The notes beneath the pieces are model-generated. The model saw only the letters and a program-made list of their open reading frames with translations, was not told where the DNA came from and did no database searches. DNA of 64,000 nt, from the NCBI RefSeq assembly GCF_900111095.1, contig NZ_FOGB01000003.1:186001-250000 (forward strand). Reading direction: 5' to 3'. This document shows positions 25,141-35,169 of the stretch, in pieces. The position numbers and the translations under genes are program-made. Each line of letters begins with the position of its first letter. The stretch's first letter is position 1. The DNA is from Amphritea atlantica. GTDB lineage: Bacteria > Pseudomonadota > Gammaproteobacteria > Pseudomonadales > Balneatricaceae.

Positions 25141-28100
25141 CACAGGCCCTCCCTGAACAACCGGTCCAACTGTTCCACCAGCTCAACCGCTGGACGACAA
25201 TGAAATACGCCACTGTCGGGAGTTCCCGCTCGCATACCCCGCAAAAACAGATAAAACACCCCGCCAAAATGCTGCTCGTAACGGTAGTCGGGTTTGCGGC
25301 TTTGCAACAGGCGGTGCAGCGCCAGCGTATAGAGCTGGTATTGCAGATCGTAACGGTGATCGATCATCGCGCTGCCCAATGCCTGACCACTGTACAGTTC
25401 TGGCCGGTTTCCCAGATGGTTGGATTTATAATCAAGAATGTAATAGCGCCCCTGATATTCAAAGACCAGATCGATAAAGCCTTTCAGCATCCCCTGAAGG
25501 GTTTCAAATGCTAAAGCGCCCGCCTGGCGGGAGAGTGGATCATACTCCCGGATAATCTGATTCAGCCGGACCGCATCCAGACCTTTGCTGGGCAGCATAA
25601 ACTCCATCTCCACCAGCCGCTGGCGGTTGCCAATATCGGCCAGCCGGGGCGCAGGCTGATCACTATTCAGATCGCTATCTGCCAGTGGTGTGTAGAGCAC
25701 ATCATCCAGCAACTGTTGTAACACCGGTATCCAGCGCTGCTCATACCCGGCTATCTGGCACTTCTGTTCCAGCAGTGCCTCTAAACCGTTGCGGTGGTCG
25801 GTAAAATCGATCGATTCAAACAGCTCGTGCAGGAAGGTACCCGCCTGCGCGCCTTTGGGAAAACTGAAAATATCATCAACCGCTTCAACCGGCTCAGCTT
25901 CGGGAACATTTTTCTCATCGATCACCTCCAGATCCAGTCCGGGCAGCGGCGGTGCACTGCTATGATGACTCACCAGCGCGGAGTAACTGGAGATCCGCCA
26001 GTCCCGTTTGAGACGACGTGAAAAACGGCGCGCCTCACAATGAGGTACAGGCGCCTCGGGCAGATCGAACAGTCCCCGCTGCTGCTCACCATCCGGAGGC
26101 GTAGCAACACTGATCTGCTTATCATTACAGAGCTGTTGCAACCGTTCCTGCAGATCATTATCGTTATCCGCCCCCCTGAGTAACAGATACCCCAGCGCCG
26201 TGCGGTGCAAACCACTTTTGCGGGACTGTCCATCAGCAATACTGGCCAGTCCGATATAGCAGCCATACACCGAACGGGTCAGGGCGACATAGAGTAACCG
26301 CAGATCTTCAGCCAGCCTCTCCTTATCCGCCAGCGCCAGGCTATCCGGGTCTTTTGGCTGCAGATTGAAACAGAGGCGATCATTCTGATCATGGAACAGA
26401 GGCTCACGGGCTTTCTTAAAGGTGCAGGCAAAGGGCAGATAGACCAGCGGGTATTCCAACCCCTTACTTTTGTGCACCGTAATCACTGTCACCAGCCCCG
26501 AATCACTTTCCAGTCGCAGCCGCTGCTCCTCACTTTCACCGTTGGGGTTGCTCAACTGATCACTGTACCAGCGCAACAATGCCGCGATACCTTCCTGCTC
26601 CATACTCGCCCGCTGCAGAATCTCCCCCAGATGCAGAAGATCGGTCAGACGGCGCTCTCCCTGAGGTTGCTGCTGCAGGGTTTCAGCCAGTTGACGCTGA
26701 CGCATCAGGCGCCGCAACATCGGCAACACACCCAGTTGCAACCACTTGTCACGGTAATCGCTGAACTCGTCGATCAGTTGCTCCCACTGCTGTTCATCGG
26801 TACTTAACTGGTCCAGCCAACTGGCCGGATAGTTGAGCAACGAAGTCGCCAGCGCAGCGCGTAAACAGCTCTCATCCTGTGGTTCTGCCACCGCTTGTAA
26901 CAGCAGTAGCAGATCAAACGCTTCACGGCTGCTGAATACACTGTCCCGGCCACTCAGATAGACACTGTTGATACCCCGGTCTGACAACGCCTCCATAACC
27001 GCCGACGCCTCACCCCGGTTACGCACCAGAATAGCGATATCGCGGGCTTGCAGAGGTTGATCCCCAATCAGTGCAGCCCCCTCTGCGGCGGCCCGCAATT
27101 TATCATCAACATCGCAGGCACAGCCTTGCGCCATCTGTTGCAGATAGTCCTGCCTGGAGACAAAGGCTTCGCCGGAATACCAGAACTGCAACGCCGCCGG
27201 TTGTCGGCCATGGAGAGTGAAAGGGGTTTTATCCGCCCTGCCCGCCTCTTTAACCGGCAGAAAGGGGATATCATCGTTATAGATAAAGGGGGAATCACAG
27301 TGGCTGAACAGCTGATTGACCGAGGCGATCATCGCTTTGGATGAACGCCAGTTGGTCTCCAGTGTGTAGTGATCTGCCACTTCTCTGCGTGCTTTAATAT
27401 AGGTGAAAATATCAGCCCCGCGGAAACCATAGATCGCCTGTTTAGGATCACCAATCATAAACAAGCCATTGTCCGGGCCCGGCGGATAGAGCGTGCTGAA
27501 AATACGGTACTGCAGCAGATCGGTATCCTGAAACTCATCGATCATCGCTACCGGAAACTGTTTGCTGATCGCGGCCGCCAACAGACCGCTATGGTCCTGC
27601 TGTAAAGCGGCATCCAGCTGACTCAGCAGATCGTCAAATGAGAGCAGCCGGTAATCCTGCTTGAGCTTATGAAACCGGGTCTCTATCTGTTGCCGGATAA
27701 AGGTTAGCAGTAGCTCTCGCAGCGGCAGACGGTGTTCAAAAAACGCGTCACACAGGGCGAACAGAGGGTGTTCAGGGACCGCTTTACCCGCCGCTGTTTT
27801 TTCCGCCAGACGCGATTGACAAAACTTACTGATCTCGGTTTCCGGCACATTGCGGGTTTCGCCGCGGGCATAGCTATAGATCGCATCAAGCCAGTTGGGC
27901 ACTGAGGCTTTGCGATAGCTGTTTTTATTAACCCCGGAGGCCTGAATCAGCTCCGCCAGATCGACATCAGCACGTTCCAGATGGTCCAGCCACTGCTGAC
28001 GGAAATCCGCTAGCCAGCGCTGACTTTGCTGCCATTGCTGCTGCAGGTTAGCGGTATCAAGCACGGGGATCAGTTGCAGTTCCGGCCGTCCTAACAGCGG

Positions 28101-28682
28101 CCGGAGCTCGCCCTGCAGTTTATCCGGCCCGGGCCAGAGCTGCTGAATCGCTTCACTCAGTTCATTATCTGCGGGGTAGATCAGCTCACGCCAGCAATCC
28201 AGCAGTGCCTGGCGCAACAATGGGCCGGTGTCGGTGATCAGTTCAGTTTCAAACAGACTGCCACTCTCAAATGCATGCTGGCGCAGCATCCGCTGACAAA
28301 AACCATGGATGGTAAAGATAGCCGCTTCATCCATCTGTCGGCTGGCATACTCTAGCAACCGGGCGGAACGCTGCAGATCGCTCTGCTGCTCAGCCAACTG
28401 CTGTAAAAAAGGATCGCGGGTTTCTGCGCCGCGGAACACCAGATAAGCCTCCTGGATACGGCTGCGAATCCGGTCCCGTAACTCCTCAGTTGCCGCTTCG
28501 GTAAAAGTTACCACCAGGATCTGATCAACCCGCAGCGCCGATTCTGCCTCATCACTGCCCAGCAGTAAGCGCAGATATAGCGCGGTAATGGTATAGGTTT
28601 TACCGGTACCCGCGCTGGCCTCGATGAGACGCCGCCCCGACAGCGGGAAGCGGATAGGATCAAGAATCGTCACCTCACTCAT
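25140..28682 (-). CDS. recB: Exodeoxyribonuclease V beta subunit (helicase-nuclease)
   Basis: 1180 residues. An N-terminal UvrD-like 3'-5' helicase has Walker A ASAGTGKT at 22-29, MIDEFQDTD, and TVHKSKGLEYPLVYLP. The C-terminal RecB nuclease domain has the catalytic ILDYKSNHLG and conserved FDLV segments. The ATG at 28682 is chosen since GGGAGG is six bases upstream; an earlier ATG at 28700 would lengthen the protein by six residues. It overlaps the recC stop by 8 nt. With RecC and RecD it processes double-strand ends for recombination and degrades linear DNA. Confidence 0.96.
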   Translation of the reverse strand: MSEVTILDPIRFPLSGRRLIEASAGTGKTYTITALYLRLLLGSDEAESALRVDQILVVTFTEAATEELRDRIRSRIQEAYLVFRGAETRDPFLQQLAEQQSDLQRSARLLEYASRQMDEAAIFTIHGFCQRMLRQHAFESGSLFETELITDTGPLLRQALLDCWRELIYPADNELSEAIQQLWPGPDKLQGELRPLLGRPELQLIPVLDTANLQQQWQQSQRWLADFRQQWLDHLERADVDLAELIQASGVNKNSYRKASVPNWLDAIYSYARGETRNVPETEISKFCQSRLAEKTAAGKAVPEHPLFALCDAFFEHRLPLRELLLTFIRQQIETRFHKLKQDYRLLSFDDLLSQLDAALQQDHSGLLAAAISKQFPVAMIDEFQDTDLLQYRIFSTLYPPGPDNGLFMIGDPKQAIYGFRGADIFTYIKARREVADHYTLETNWRSSKAMIASVNQLFSHCDSPFIYNDDIPFLPVKEAGRADKTPFTLHGRQPAALQFWYSGEAFVSRQDYLQQMAQGCACDVDDKLRAAAEGAALIGDQPLQARDIAILVRNRGEASAVMEALSDRGINSVYLSGRDSVFSSREAFDLLLLLQAVAEPQDESCLRAALATSLLNYPASWLDQLSTDEQQWEQLIDEFSDYRDKWLQLGVLPMLRRLMRQRQLAETLQQQPQGERRLTDLLHLGEILQRASMEQEGIAALLRWYSDQLSNPNGESEEQRLRLESDSGLVTVITVHKSKGLEYPLVYLPFACTFKKAREPLFHDQNDRLCFNLQPKDPDSLALADKERLAEDLRLLYVALTRSVYGCYIGLASIADGQSRKSGLHRTALGYLLLRGADNDNDLQERLQQLCNDKQISVATPPDGEQQRGLFDLPEAPVPHCEARRFSRRLKRDWRISSYSALVSHHSSAPPLPGLDLEVIDEKNVPEAEPVEAVDDIFSFPKGAQAGTFLHELFESIDFTDHRNGLEALLEQKCQIAGYEQRWIPVLQQLLDDVLYTPLADSDLNSDQPAPRLADIGNRQRLVEMEFMLPSKGLDAVRLNQIIREYDPLSRQAGALAFETLQGMLKGFIDLVFEYQGRYYILDYKSNHLGNRPELYSGQALGSAMIDHRYDLQYQLYTLALHRLLQSRKPDYRYEQHFGGVFYLFLRGMRAGTPDSGVFHCRPAVELVEQLDRLFREGL

Positions 28683-31600
28683 CATCAGCCTCCCTGTCAC
28701 CCTGCTGTAAAGCCTGTGCTACTGGCTGGTAGAGTAACTCTGCCAGCGCCACAAAACGGGGCCCCAGTGCGCTGTAATCGGGGTAGACCCGGTTAATATA
28801 GAGGTCACGGGATTCCCCCATCTGCGTATAAGGGTCGATATTGAAACACTTCTGCGCTTCCATCACAGCGCGCTCCTCATCCTTTTCCAGACGCTTCGAC
28901 TCCAGTATCCAGGAAGTATCCGCGGGCAGTGGCAAAGGCTCACAAAACCCCTGACGATAGGCGTTCAGCCACTCCTGCAGATAATCCAGTGCGTTCCCCT
29001 GATCAAGAGGATCAAACCAGTGGCGACCATTAAGTCCGAAAAAGTATGATTGCAGCGGATAGCCGCTGGCCGATAACACCAGATGCTCAAGCCATAACTG
29101 CACGATATCGCGCCCCTTGGCGTTCGCCGCCCGGTAACGCACCAGACCGCCTGAGTGCACTGCCGTTAGCCAGCCATTCAGTGCGACACCAGCGATATCC
29201 AGCTGGCACTCAATCCGACCGGGCTGATCGATATGGGGCCGGATTTTATCCGCCATCTCCTGGCAGTCCTGGCGCAGTTTTCGGGTTTGCAACTCAGCCG
29301 CAATACCCACCGGCAACAGTCCGGACGCGCTGATCCGTTCAAAATATTGACTCTGCTGCTCATTGATAGCGGCATCCAGCAAGCGCTGTTTCAACTGATA
29401 GAGGGTCAGACCATCAAGCTGGAATGGCTCTTCATCCTGCAACTCAACCGAAGAGCTATTGAAAAAAACTTTCAGACGTCGCTGGAAGAAGTGCCTGACC
29501 GGATTGCGGGCGAACGCGAGCAGGTCTGCCAGTTCGAGTTCCTCCAGGGGTTCGGCAGCCAGTGGCCGGGCGATGAAGCTCTGTTCTGTATTACCCTGCC
29601 GGCGCAACAGTGGCAACCACTCATCAGCATAACTGAACAGTGTCGATTGCGAAGTAAAATAGTGTGAGCTGAAGGGTTGCAACGGATGCTCTGTCAGCAA
29701 CTGCTGTTTCAGCTCGCCGGTCTCGAAGCGATAGTTTTGCTGACAGTATTCGATCAGTTCGCTCACCAGCACCGAGGGCACTTTCGGGCTATTGTCCTGC
29801 ACACTGCGCCCGACATAGCTGATATACAGGGTCTGCCGGGCGGACAACAGGGCTTCCAGAAACAGATAGCGGTCGTCATCCCTGCGGGAGCGGTCACCCC
29901 GGCGGGGGTGTTCCGCCATCAGGTCGAACCCCATCGGGGGGATGGTGCGGGGATATACGCCATCATTCATCCCCAGTAAACAGACTACCCGGAATGGAAT
30001 TGACCGCATCGGCATCAGGGTACAAAAATTAACCGCACCAACCATAAAGCGCTGGCCAGCGCGGCTGTTACCCAGTTCAACGGTCAGATAGTCCCGTATA
30101 ATTGCCCAGCTGAGCGGCTGCTGATAATGGCTATCGCTGAGTTGCTGCTGTAGCTGCTCCAACACCTGACGGATCTGGCTGAGCAGAATTTCATCCTGCT
30201 CGTCCGGCTGATAGGCCCGCAGCAGAATATCATTGATCACCTCAAACCAAGCGGACACCGGCTTCTCCTGCTGCAACCGGTCACAACAGCTTTCGAGCAG
30301 TTCGACAAACTCCGCCAGTTGTCCCAGATCCTCAGCCTCCAGCCCCTCAATTTCGGCATAGGGGTCTATACCATGCCACAGGCTATCACTCTGGCCCATG
30401 GCGAACCCGGCCAGCATGCGACGCAGACCAAAGCGCCAGCTGTTCTGTTCAAATTCAGGCAACCCCTGATTAACCCGTTGCTGGGCATCGATCCCCCAGC
30501 GGATCTGACAGGCTTCGATCCAGCGACAGATACGTTCAAAACGGTCACCGTCCAGACTGAACTGTCGCAATACGGCAGGTACCTCAAGAATCTCCAGAAC
30601 CTCTGACACCGTTACCCGGCTTTCCGGCAGCCCCAGCAAACGCAGAAAACTCTGCAGCAGCGGACTCTCCTGCTGCAGGGTACGGTCTGAGATAGAGAAA
30701 GGGATATAACGATCAGTTGGGGCATTACCAAACACCGCCTCAATATAGGGCGCATAAGCCGCCACATCGGGCATCATGATAATAATATCCCGGGGGGACA
30801 GATCGCTTTGCTCATCCAGCATCGCCAACAGCTGATCATAGAGCACCTCAACCTCCCGCAGTGGGCTGTGAGTACTGTGTAACTGAAGCGACCGGTCGGC
30901 ACCTGGCAGCAGCCTTTTCTGCTCAGCTTCCAGTACTCCTGCAGATGAGGGGTCATCCAGTTCGAGAATATCCTGCTGCACCGATTGCAGCAGGGATAAG
31001 CGGTGATTGTCTTCAAACAGTTCGATCTCGGGAGCCCCCAGATCCTGTATCTGATGCAGATAATCCCGCCCCAGCTTCCCCATCGATGCCAGCAACGGAT
31101 TACCATGAGAGTGATAGTTCTCTGTCAGGCTTTCAACACTCATACCTGGCTTGGCTAACCAGCGCTGATTGATCCGGGCGAGGTATTTTGGATCGACAAT
31201 ATCCCCCCAGTAATATCGGCAGGGGTTGCATACCATCAGATGCACATCGATCCGCTGCCCCAGCGCCTGTAACGCTTCGACGAAATTTTGCGGCAGCGCT
31301 GAGATACCAAAGACAAACAAGCGGGCCGGTAGCTGAGAAAGATCAAACCGGCCAGCGTTCAGCGCTGCGACAAAACCGTTAAACATATTGCCGCGGTGCC
31401 AGTGGGATAAACCAAGCCCGAGAATATGTTGCTGCAGGGTACGCCAGAGGATCGGTTGCCAGGGTTGAGACCGGCTGATTTCCGGCAGATCATCGCCCGC
31501 TTCCCAACTGGCAATCCACTCCGGCCGGTATACCAGATACTGGTCAAAAATATCGGCAATCTTGCCGCAAAGCTGATACAGCTTATACTGGCCCACATCC

Positions 31601-31950
31601 TGGTCCAGATAACGCTGCAAGGGGGCAAACTCCGGCAGACTCAGTTGCTGGGGCAGCAGCTCCATCAACCCCCAGGTGAGCGCCTCTTTATTAAACGCAG
31701 AACGGGTTGGAACATTATCCAGCACAGCCGTAAAACTGCTCCAGAGAAAACTGGCTGGCAATGGGAAGTCGATATTCGCGGCGATCTGCAGGGTTTCAGC
31801 CAGCTCCAGTTTGAGCCATTGCGCCATGCCCGGGCTTTGTACCAGAATCGTTTCCGGTTGAAAGGGATCGTGTAGCGGGTGTCGGCTAATCAGCTGGACC
31901 AACAGATCCTTTTGCAGATCAAGCTTATTGGAATGGTAGATCTGAAACAT
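28675..31950 (-). CDS. recC: Exodeoxyribonuclease V gamma subunit (Chi recognition)
   Basis: 1091 residues, the usual RecC length. The protein has a degenerate helicase fold. Typical segments are ETILVQSPGMAQWLKLELA near the N-terminus, DIIIMMPDVAAYAPYIEAVF, and VCLLGMNDGVYPR followed by GDRSRRDDDRYLFLEALLSA. RecC threads the strand and reads Chi. It is first in recC-recB-recD, all overlapping, the order seen in Pseudomonas and relatives. The Chi sequence of this organism cannot be read from the window. Confidence 0.95.
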   Translation of the reverse strand: MFQIYHSNKLDLQKDLLVQLISRHPLHDPFQPETILVQSPGMAQWLKLELAETLQIAANIDFPLPASFLWSSFTAVLDNVPTRSAFNKEALTWGLMELLPQQLSLPEFAPLQRYLDQDVGQYKLYQLCGKIADIFDQYLVYRPEWIASWEAGDDLPEISRSQPWQPILWRTLQQHILGLGLSHWHRGNMFNGFVAALNAGRFDLSQLPARLFVFGISALPQNFVEALQALGQRIDVHLMVCNPCRYYWGDIVDPKYLARINQRWLAKPGMSVESLTENYHSHGNPLLASMGKLGRDYLHQIQDLGAPEIELFEDNHRLSLLQSVQQDILELDDPSSAGVLEAEQKRLLPGADRSLQLHSTHSPLREVEVLYDQLLAMLDEQSDLSPRDIIIMMPDVAAYAPYIEAVFGNAPTDRYIPFSISDRTLQQESPLLQSFLRLLGLPESRVTVSEVLEILEVPAVLRQFSLDGDRFERICRWIEACQIRWGIDAQQRVNQGLPEFEQNSWRFGLRRMLAGFAMGQSDSLWHGIDPYAEIEGLEAEDLGQLAEFVELLESCCDRLQQEKPVSAWFEVINDILLRAYQPDEQDEILLSQIRQVLEQLQQQLSDSHYQQPLSWAIIRDYLTVELGNSRAGQRFMVGAVNFCTLMPMRSIPFRVVCLLGMNDGVYPRTIPPMGFDLMAEHPRRGDRSRRDDDRYLFLEALLSARQTLYISYVGRSVQDNSPKVPSVLVSELIEYCQQNYRFETGELKQQLLTEHPLQPFSSHYFTSQSTLFSYADEWLPLLRRQGNTEQSFIARPLAAEPLEELELADLLAFARNPVRHFFQRRLKVFFNSSSVELQDEEPFQLDGLTLYQLKQRLLDAAINEQQSQYFERISASGLLPVGIAAELQTRKLRQDCQEMADKIRPHIDQPGRIECQLDIAGVALNGWLTAVHSGGLVRYRAANAKGRDIVQLWLEHLVLSASGYPLQSYFFGLNGRHWFDPLDQGNALDYLQEWLNAYRQGFCEPLPLPADTSWILESKRLEKDEERAVMEAQKCFNIDPYTQMGESRDLYINRVYPDYSALGPRFVALAELLYQPVAQALQQGDREADDE

Positions 31951-32032
31951 TCAGCCCGCCCTGTGTAATCCATTGATTTTACGGACTATAAGAATACCTC
32001 ATGCGGGGATGAGGATGAAGCGGCGGTAACAC

Positions 32033-32296
32033 TCAGCCAAACAGATCAGCGGACTCACTGACGACCGGCTGGGGCGCTGTAGCAACTGCAGACAGGTCTG
32101 ACTGAGGTTCCGTCTCAACAGCCTCTGAGGCCGGTTTATCTGCTTCTGGTAGCTGCCATACCTGTTCGGAGGACTCGATTTTCACAACTCCATCAAAGCG
32201 GTTGCAAAGATATTCAACCGCCGTATCAAAGTCATCAATTTCGCACAGCATCACGCCACCGCGATCCGTATCAGTTGTAAAGAGGTAACTTTTCAT
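32033..32296 (-). CDS. Small hypothetical protein upstream of recC
   Basis: 87 residues, not recognised. The first half (MKSYLFTTDTDRGGVMLCEI, DDFDTAVEYLCNRFDGVV) looks like a compact alpha/beta fold. The second half is Pro/Glu/Ser/Ala-rich and probably disordered. It reads toward recC with an 82-nt gap, so co-transcription is possible. It could equally be an independent small gene. Codon use matches its neighbours. Confidence 0.6.
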   Translation of the reverse strand: MKSYLFTTDTDRGGVMLCEIDDFDTAVEYLCNRFDGVVKIESSEQVWQLPEADKPASEAVETEPQSDLSAVATAPQPVVSESADLFG

Positions 32297-32394
32297 CGAC
32301 TTTATCCAACATCCGTTATGGGGTGCATTGCACTACACTTTGCTGACGGACACAAGCCCCACAAACCGATCTGCCCGAATATGCAGAAATTTTC

Positions 32395-32423
32395 TTGACG
32401 GATTCAGAATCCGGACCAATACT
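32395..32423 (+). promoter_or_regulatory. Sigma-70-like promoter of a candidate small RNA
   Basis: TTGACG (32395-32400) and AATACT (32418-32423) are 17 bp apart. No protein gene follows on this strand. The predicted start near 32428-32430 coincides with the first base of a CTCCCTG stem. Confidence 0.7.
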
Positions 32424-32427
32424 GAAA

Positions 32428-32638
32428 CTCCCTGCTAATGAAGCACCCTTTGGAAAGTAATGCAGCAGGTTAGTCCGTTAGCCTGTGCTGGCAAGTCAGG
32501 GAGAGTTGTTGCTATAAACTTATTGAAAAGAAGACCGTTTCAATAGTGGGGATTCCCCAGTAACGTAAAGTAAACTCATCAACATGTATTCATCAACATA
32601 TGTTGGGCCACAGGCGAGCGTCTGTGGCCCTTTTTTTT
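32428..32638 (+). ncRNA. Candidate structured small RNA of about 210 nt
   Basis: A strong promoter and a strong terminator frame about 200 nt without a credible ORF. CTCCCTG (32428-32434) pairs with CAGGGAG (32497-32503). Inside it CAGCAGG can pair with CCTGTGCTG, or AGCAC with GTGCT. TATTGAAA and TTTCAATA (about 32521-32545) form a perfect 8-bp stem. GGGGATTCCCC forms a tight hairpin. CATCAACAT is repeated twice just before the terminator. It does not match tmRNA, 6S, SRP RNA, RNase P or Rsm/Csr RNAs as I know them. A small RNA is favoured over a riboswitch because no gene lies downstream on this strand. Confidence 0.6.
32605..32638 (+). terminator. Rho-independent terminator of the candidate small RNA
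   Basis: GGGCCACAG and CTGTGGCCC form a perfect 9-bp stem around an 8-nt loop, followed by eight T. The T-run is on the plus strand only, so it is not the terminator of the convergent MFS gene. Confidence 0.93.
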
Positions 32639-32674
32639 ACTGAGCCGGCTTTAACCAGCGAGGCCCGGCCGGTT

Positions 32675-33853
32675 TTATAGTGTCGCCAGATGTCGCCCAA
32701 CCGGCTTGCGATAGACAAACACCACCAGCATGACCCAGAGTAACACCGGAATCATCAGGGTATTTAACATCTGCCATCCCAGAGTCGATTCAAGCCAGCC
32801 TGAACTGAATGCAGACAGTGTCACCATGCCAAACACCAAAAATTCATTGGCTGCCTGACTCTTGGCTTTTTCAGTTGGCAGATAGGCCGAGGTCACCAGT
32901 TGAGTGGCACCGATAAACATAAAATTCCAGCCAACACCCAACAGCGCCAGGGCCGCCCAGAAATGCCACTGACTGACTCCGTGCAGGTTCAGCGCGATGC
33001 AGAGTAACATCAGCACCACACCGAGCAACATCACCGGCAACAAGCCCAGGCGTCCGATCAGTCGGGGAGTGATAAATGAGGGTAAAAACATCCCCAGCAC
33101 ATGCCACTCAATCACCCAGGCCGAGGTATTGAAATCAAAACCACAGCGCGCCATCGCCACGGGCGTTACTGTCATAATCAGATTCATGACTGCATAGCTC
33201 ACCATGCCGATTGTCACAGCGACAATAAATACTGGCTGTAACATAATTTGAAACACTGGCCGACTACTCTGCTGCGTCTGTAGTGCCTCTCCCTGCCCCG
33301 GCATACGCACGAAAGAGAGCAACACCAGGGCGGTAATATATAGCAGTAACAGGCCGATAAAGGCGCCAGTAAAAACACCGTCATCCACCCAGCTGCGGCT
33401 ACTGATCGCCAGATTAGGACCCAGAACGGCCGCCAACACCCCACCCGCCATCACCAGTGAGATAGCCCGGCTTTTCTGAGCATCTGGGCAGGCTTCAATC
33501 GCAGCGAAGCGGTACAGAGTACCAAAGCCTATACCGATCCCCAGCAAAAAAGTACCGAAACAGAACAGCGAAAAAGCCCCCTGTTGCAAGGCCAGGATAC
33601 AGCACAGGGCACCGCTGATACCGACACTGTTTCCCAGATAAAAGCCATTTTTTCTGCCTATCCGTGCCATCACCAGCGAGGCTGGGATCGTCGCACACAT
33701 CAGACCGACAAACTGCATCGCTACCGGAACGGTAATCAGCTCCGGAGAAGGCGCCAGCTGCTGGCCTATCAGAGCATTAACCGAGATAAGCAGTACATTA
33801 CCAGTGGTCAGTAACGCCTGGCACAGGGAGAGTAAAACAACAGTAATATTCAT
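32675..33853 (-). CDS. Major facilitator superfamily transporter
   Basis: Inner-membrane transporter of 392 residues with about twelve hydrophobic segments. The start MNITVVLLSL at 33853 places the first helix directly at the N-terminus. An upstream in-frame start at 33949 would add 32 polar residues and is unlikely. The loop between helices 2 and 3 has MARIGRKNGF, the MFS A-motif region. Substrate is unknown. It stands alone and converges on the small-RNA candidate. Confidence 0.85.
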   Translation of the reverse strand: MNITVVLLSLCQALLTTGNVLLISVNALIGQQLAPSPELITVPVAMQFVGLMCATIPASLVMARIGRKNGFYLGNSVGISGALCCILALQQGAFSLFCFGTFLLGIGIGFGTLYRFAAIEACPDAQKSRAISLVMAGGVLAAVLGPNLAISSRSWVDDGVFTGAFIGLLLLYITALVLLSFVRMPGQGEALQTQQSSRPVFQIMLQPVFIVAVTIGMVSYAVMNLIMTVTPVAMARCGFDFNTSAWVIEWHVLGMFLPSFITPRLIGRLGLLPVMLLGVVLMLLCIALNLHGVSQWHFWAALALLGVGWNFMFIGATQLVTSAYLPTEKAKSQAANEFLVFGMVTLSAFSSGWLESTLGWQMLNTLMIPVLLWVMLVVFVYRKPVGRHLATL

Positions 33854-33978
33854 AATGAGTCCGTTCGTCCAGTTTCGATCTGCTTCATACCATCCCCTTG
33901 TAAGCCGTTCGTTATCATACTGATTTAATTCAACCCGCCAGGAAATCATTCATCAGGCGTTATGACGCCGCTGCTTGA

Positions 33979-34584
33979 TCAGATTTTTCCCTGCAGCACC
34001 GATTTATCGATAAAGATACCCCCATCGGCATCCAGCACCCCGCTCTGGATCAGCAGATGACGTACCCCTTCATGTTTTAGTGCCCCCTCAAGGGGGTCAA
34101 ACTTCCGCCCCAGAAATGGCAGCGACTCCAACCGGCTTCGCTGCCAGCGACAGCTATCTGAGCCGACCCAACTGATACCACTGAGACTGAGACGCAGGTT
34201 ATCAATATAGGCCTGCTCTTCACCGGTCATCCACAACGCGGTCGCATCAAGGTGCAGATACTCCTCGGCGTTATATTCCAGATACTGTTGCCAGTAGTCA
34301 AAATAGCTGTCGCAGCGGTTTCTCAGCAAGCCTTTAAATCGCTCAGCAGCATGCTGATAGCGTTGCAGCGCATCCGCTTTAGTACAGATCAGTGTGGTGT
34401 ATTCGCAGGTTTGCTCGCCTTCATGGCTATACACTTTCTGTTGCTGCAGATCGCTCTCATGAAACAGCATCAACCAGCACAACGGCAACTGATAACCTGA
34501 ACTGGCCAGCTGTCGGTGAGCACCATCGCTGTTGATACTTGATGGTAGTGTTTTATGGCTATGAAGACTGGTACGCTGGAACAT
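33979..34584 (-). CDS. Hypothetical protein
   Basis: 201 residues from the ATG at 34584, chosen because AGGGA lies just upstream. No family recognised. It looks soluble and is rich in Leu, Tyr, Trp and His, for example DSYFDYWQQYLEYNAEEYLH and ALWMTGEEQAYIDNLRLSLS, suggesting a helical protein. No signal peptide and no clear metal or nucleotide motif. Codon use matches neighbours, so it is probably a real gene. Confidence 0.6.
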   Translation of the reverse strand: MFQRTSLHSHKTLPSSINSDGAHRQLASSGYQLPLCWLMLFHESDLQQQKVYSHEGEQTCEYTTLICTKADALQRYQHAAERFKGLLRNRCDSYFDYWQQYLEYNAEEYLHLDATALWMTGEEQAYIDNLRLSLSGISWVGSDSCRWQRSRLESLPFLGRKFDPLEGALKHEGVRHLLIQSGVLDADGGIFIDKSVLQGKI

Positions 34585-34749
34585 AAAAAATCCCTGTAAC
34601 ACTGATCATCGCAGCTTAATATTGATAACCCGGCGGCGATGCGTGTCTGATTCAGAAAAAGGGGGAACAAAACTGGCAATATTCAGGTGTAAGCTGCTGC
34701 AGCTGCCATTATAGCGATTTGCACTTTAAAAGCATCTGCGAAAACGGAA

Positions 34750-35169
34750 TCAGTCAGGGATCGACTCAATCACCAACCGGTCCTGAGTACCGATGCGGAT
34801 TATCTGACCGTCGGTGGTAGTGAAACTCCGCTCCTGCAGCTCCGATTTGTGCACCTGATAATAGACCGGCTCAGGGCTTTGCGGCGAGGTCAGCGTTATC
34901 CTGAGCAACTGATTGCCATCGATCCAGCGGTATACGAAGAATCCCACGGTAAGGCTGAACGAGATTAGCAGAAACAGCACGGCAATCATTCTGATCGGAG
35001 CATCCCCCGCTTTAGGTGTGACTGTCACAGACCGGGGCTTCGACTGACTGGCGTTTACCCGGCGCCTGAGATAGATATATGCCACCACAATCACCAACAG
35101 TGTCAGTAATACTTTTGTTACCATAACCGGGTTAGCCTGTCCGCTGTGCAAAGGGGTTCCATTCTCCAT
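34750..35169 (-). CDS. Hypothetical membrane protein with two membrane helices
   Basis: 139 residues if the first ATG is used; an ATG at 35124 would give 124. Hydrophobic segments lie at about 17-34 and 60-80. They are separated by a basic loop, and a soluble beta-rich C-terminal part follows (LRITLTSPQ, GQIIRIGTQDRLVIES). The layout suggests an inner-membrane protein with a periplasmic or cytoplasmic C-domain. Family not recognised. Confidence 0.6.
   Translation of the reverse strand: MENGTPLHSGQANPVMVTKVLLTLLVIVVAYIYLRRRVNASQSKPRSVTVTPKAGDAPIRMIAVLFLLISFSLTVGFFVYRWIDGNQLLRITLTSPQSPEPVYYQVHKSELQERSFTTTDGQIIRIGTQDRLVIESIPD

Noticed and set aside
32438-32473. 11-residue ORF (MKHPLESNAAG) inside the candidate small RNA
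   Set aside because: No Shine-Dalgarno, and its start lies within 10 nt of the predicted 5' end. A leader peptide has no gene downstream to regulate.
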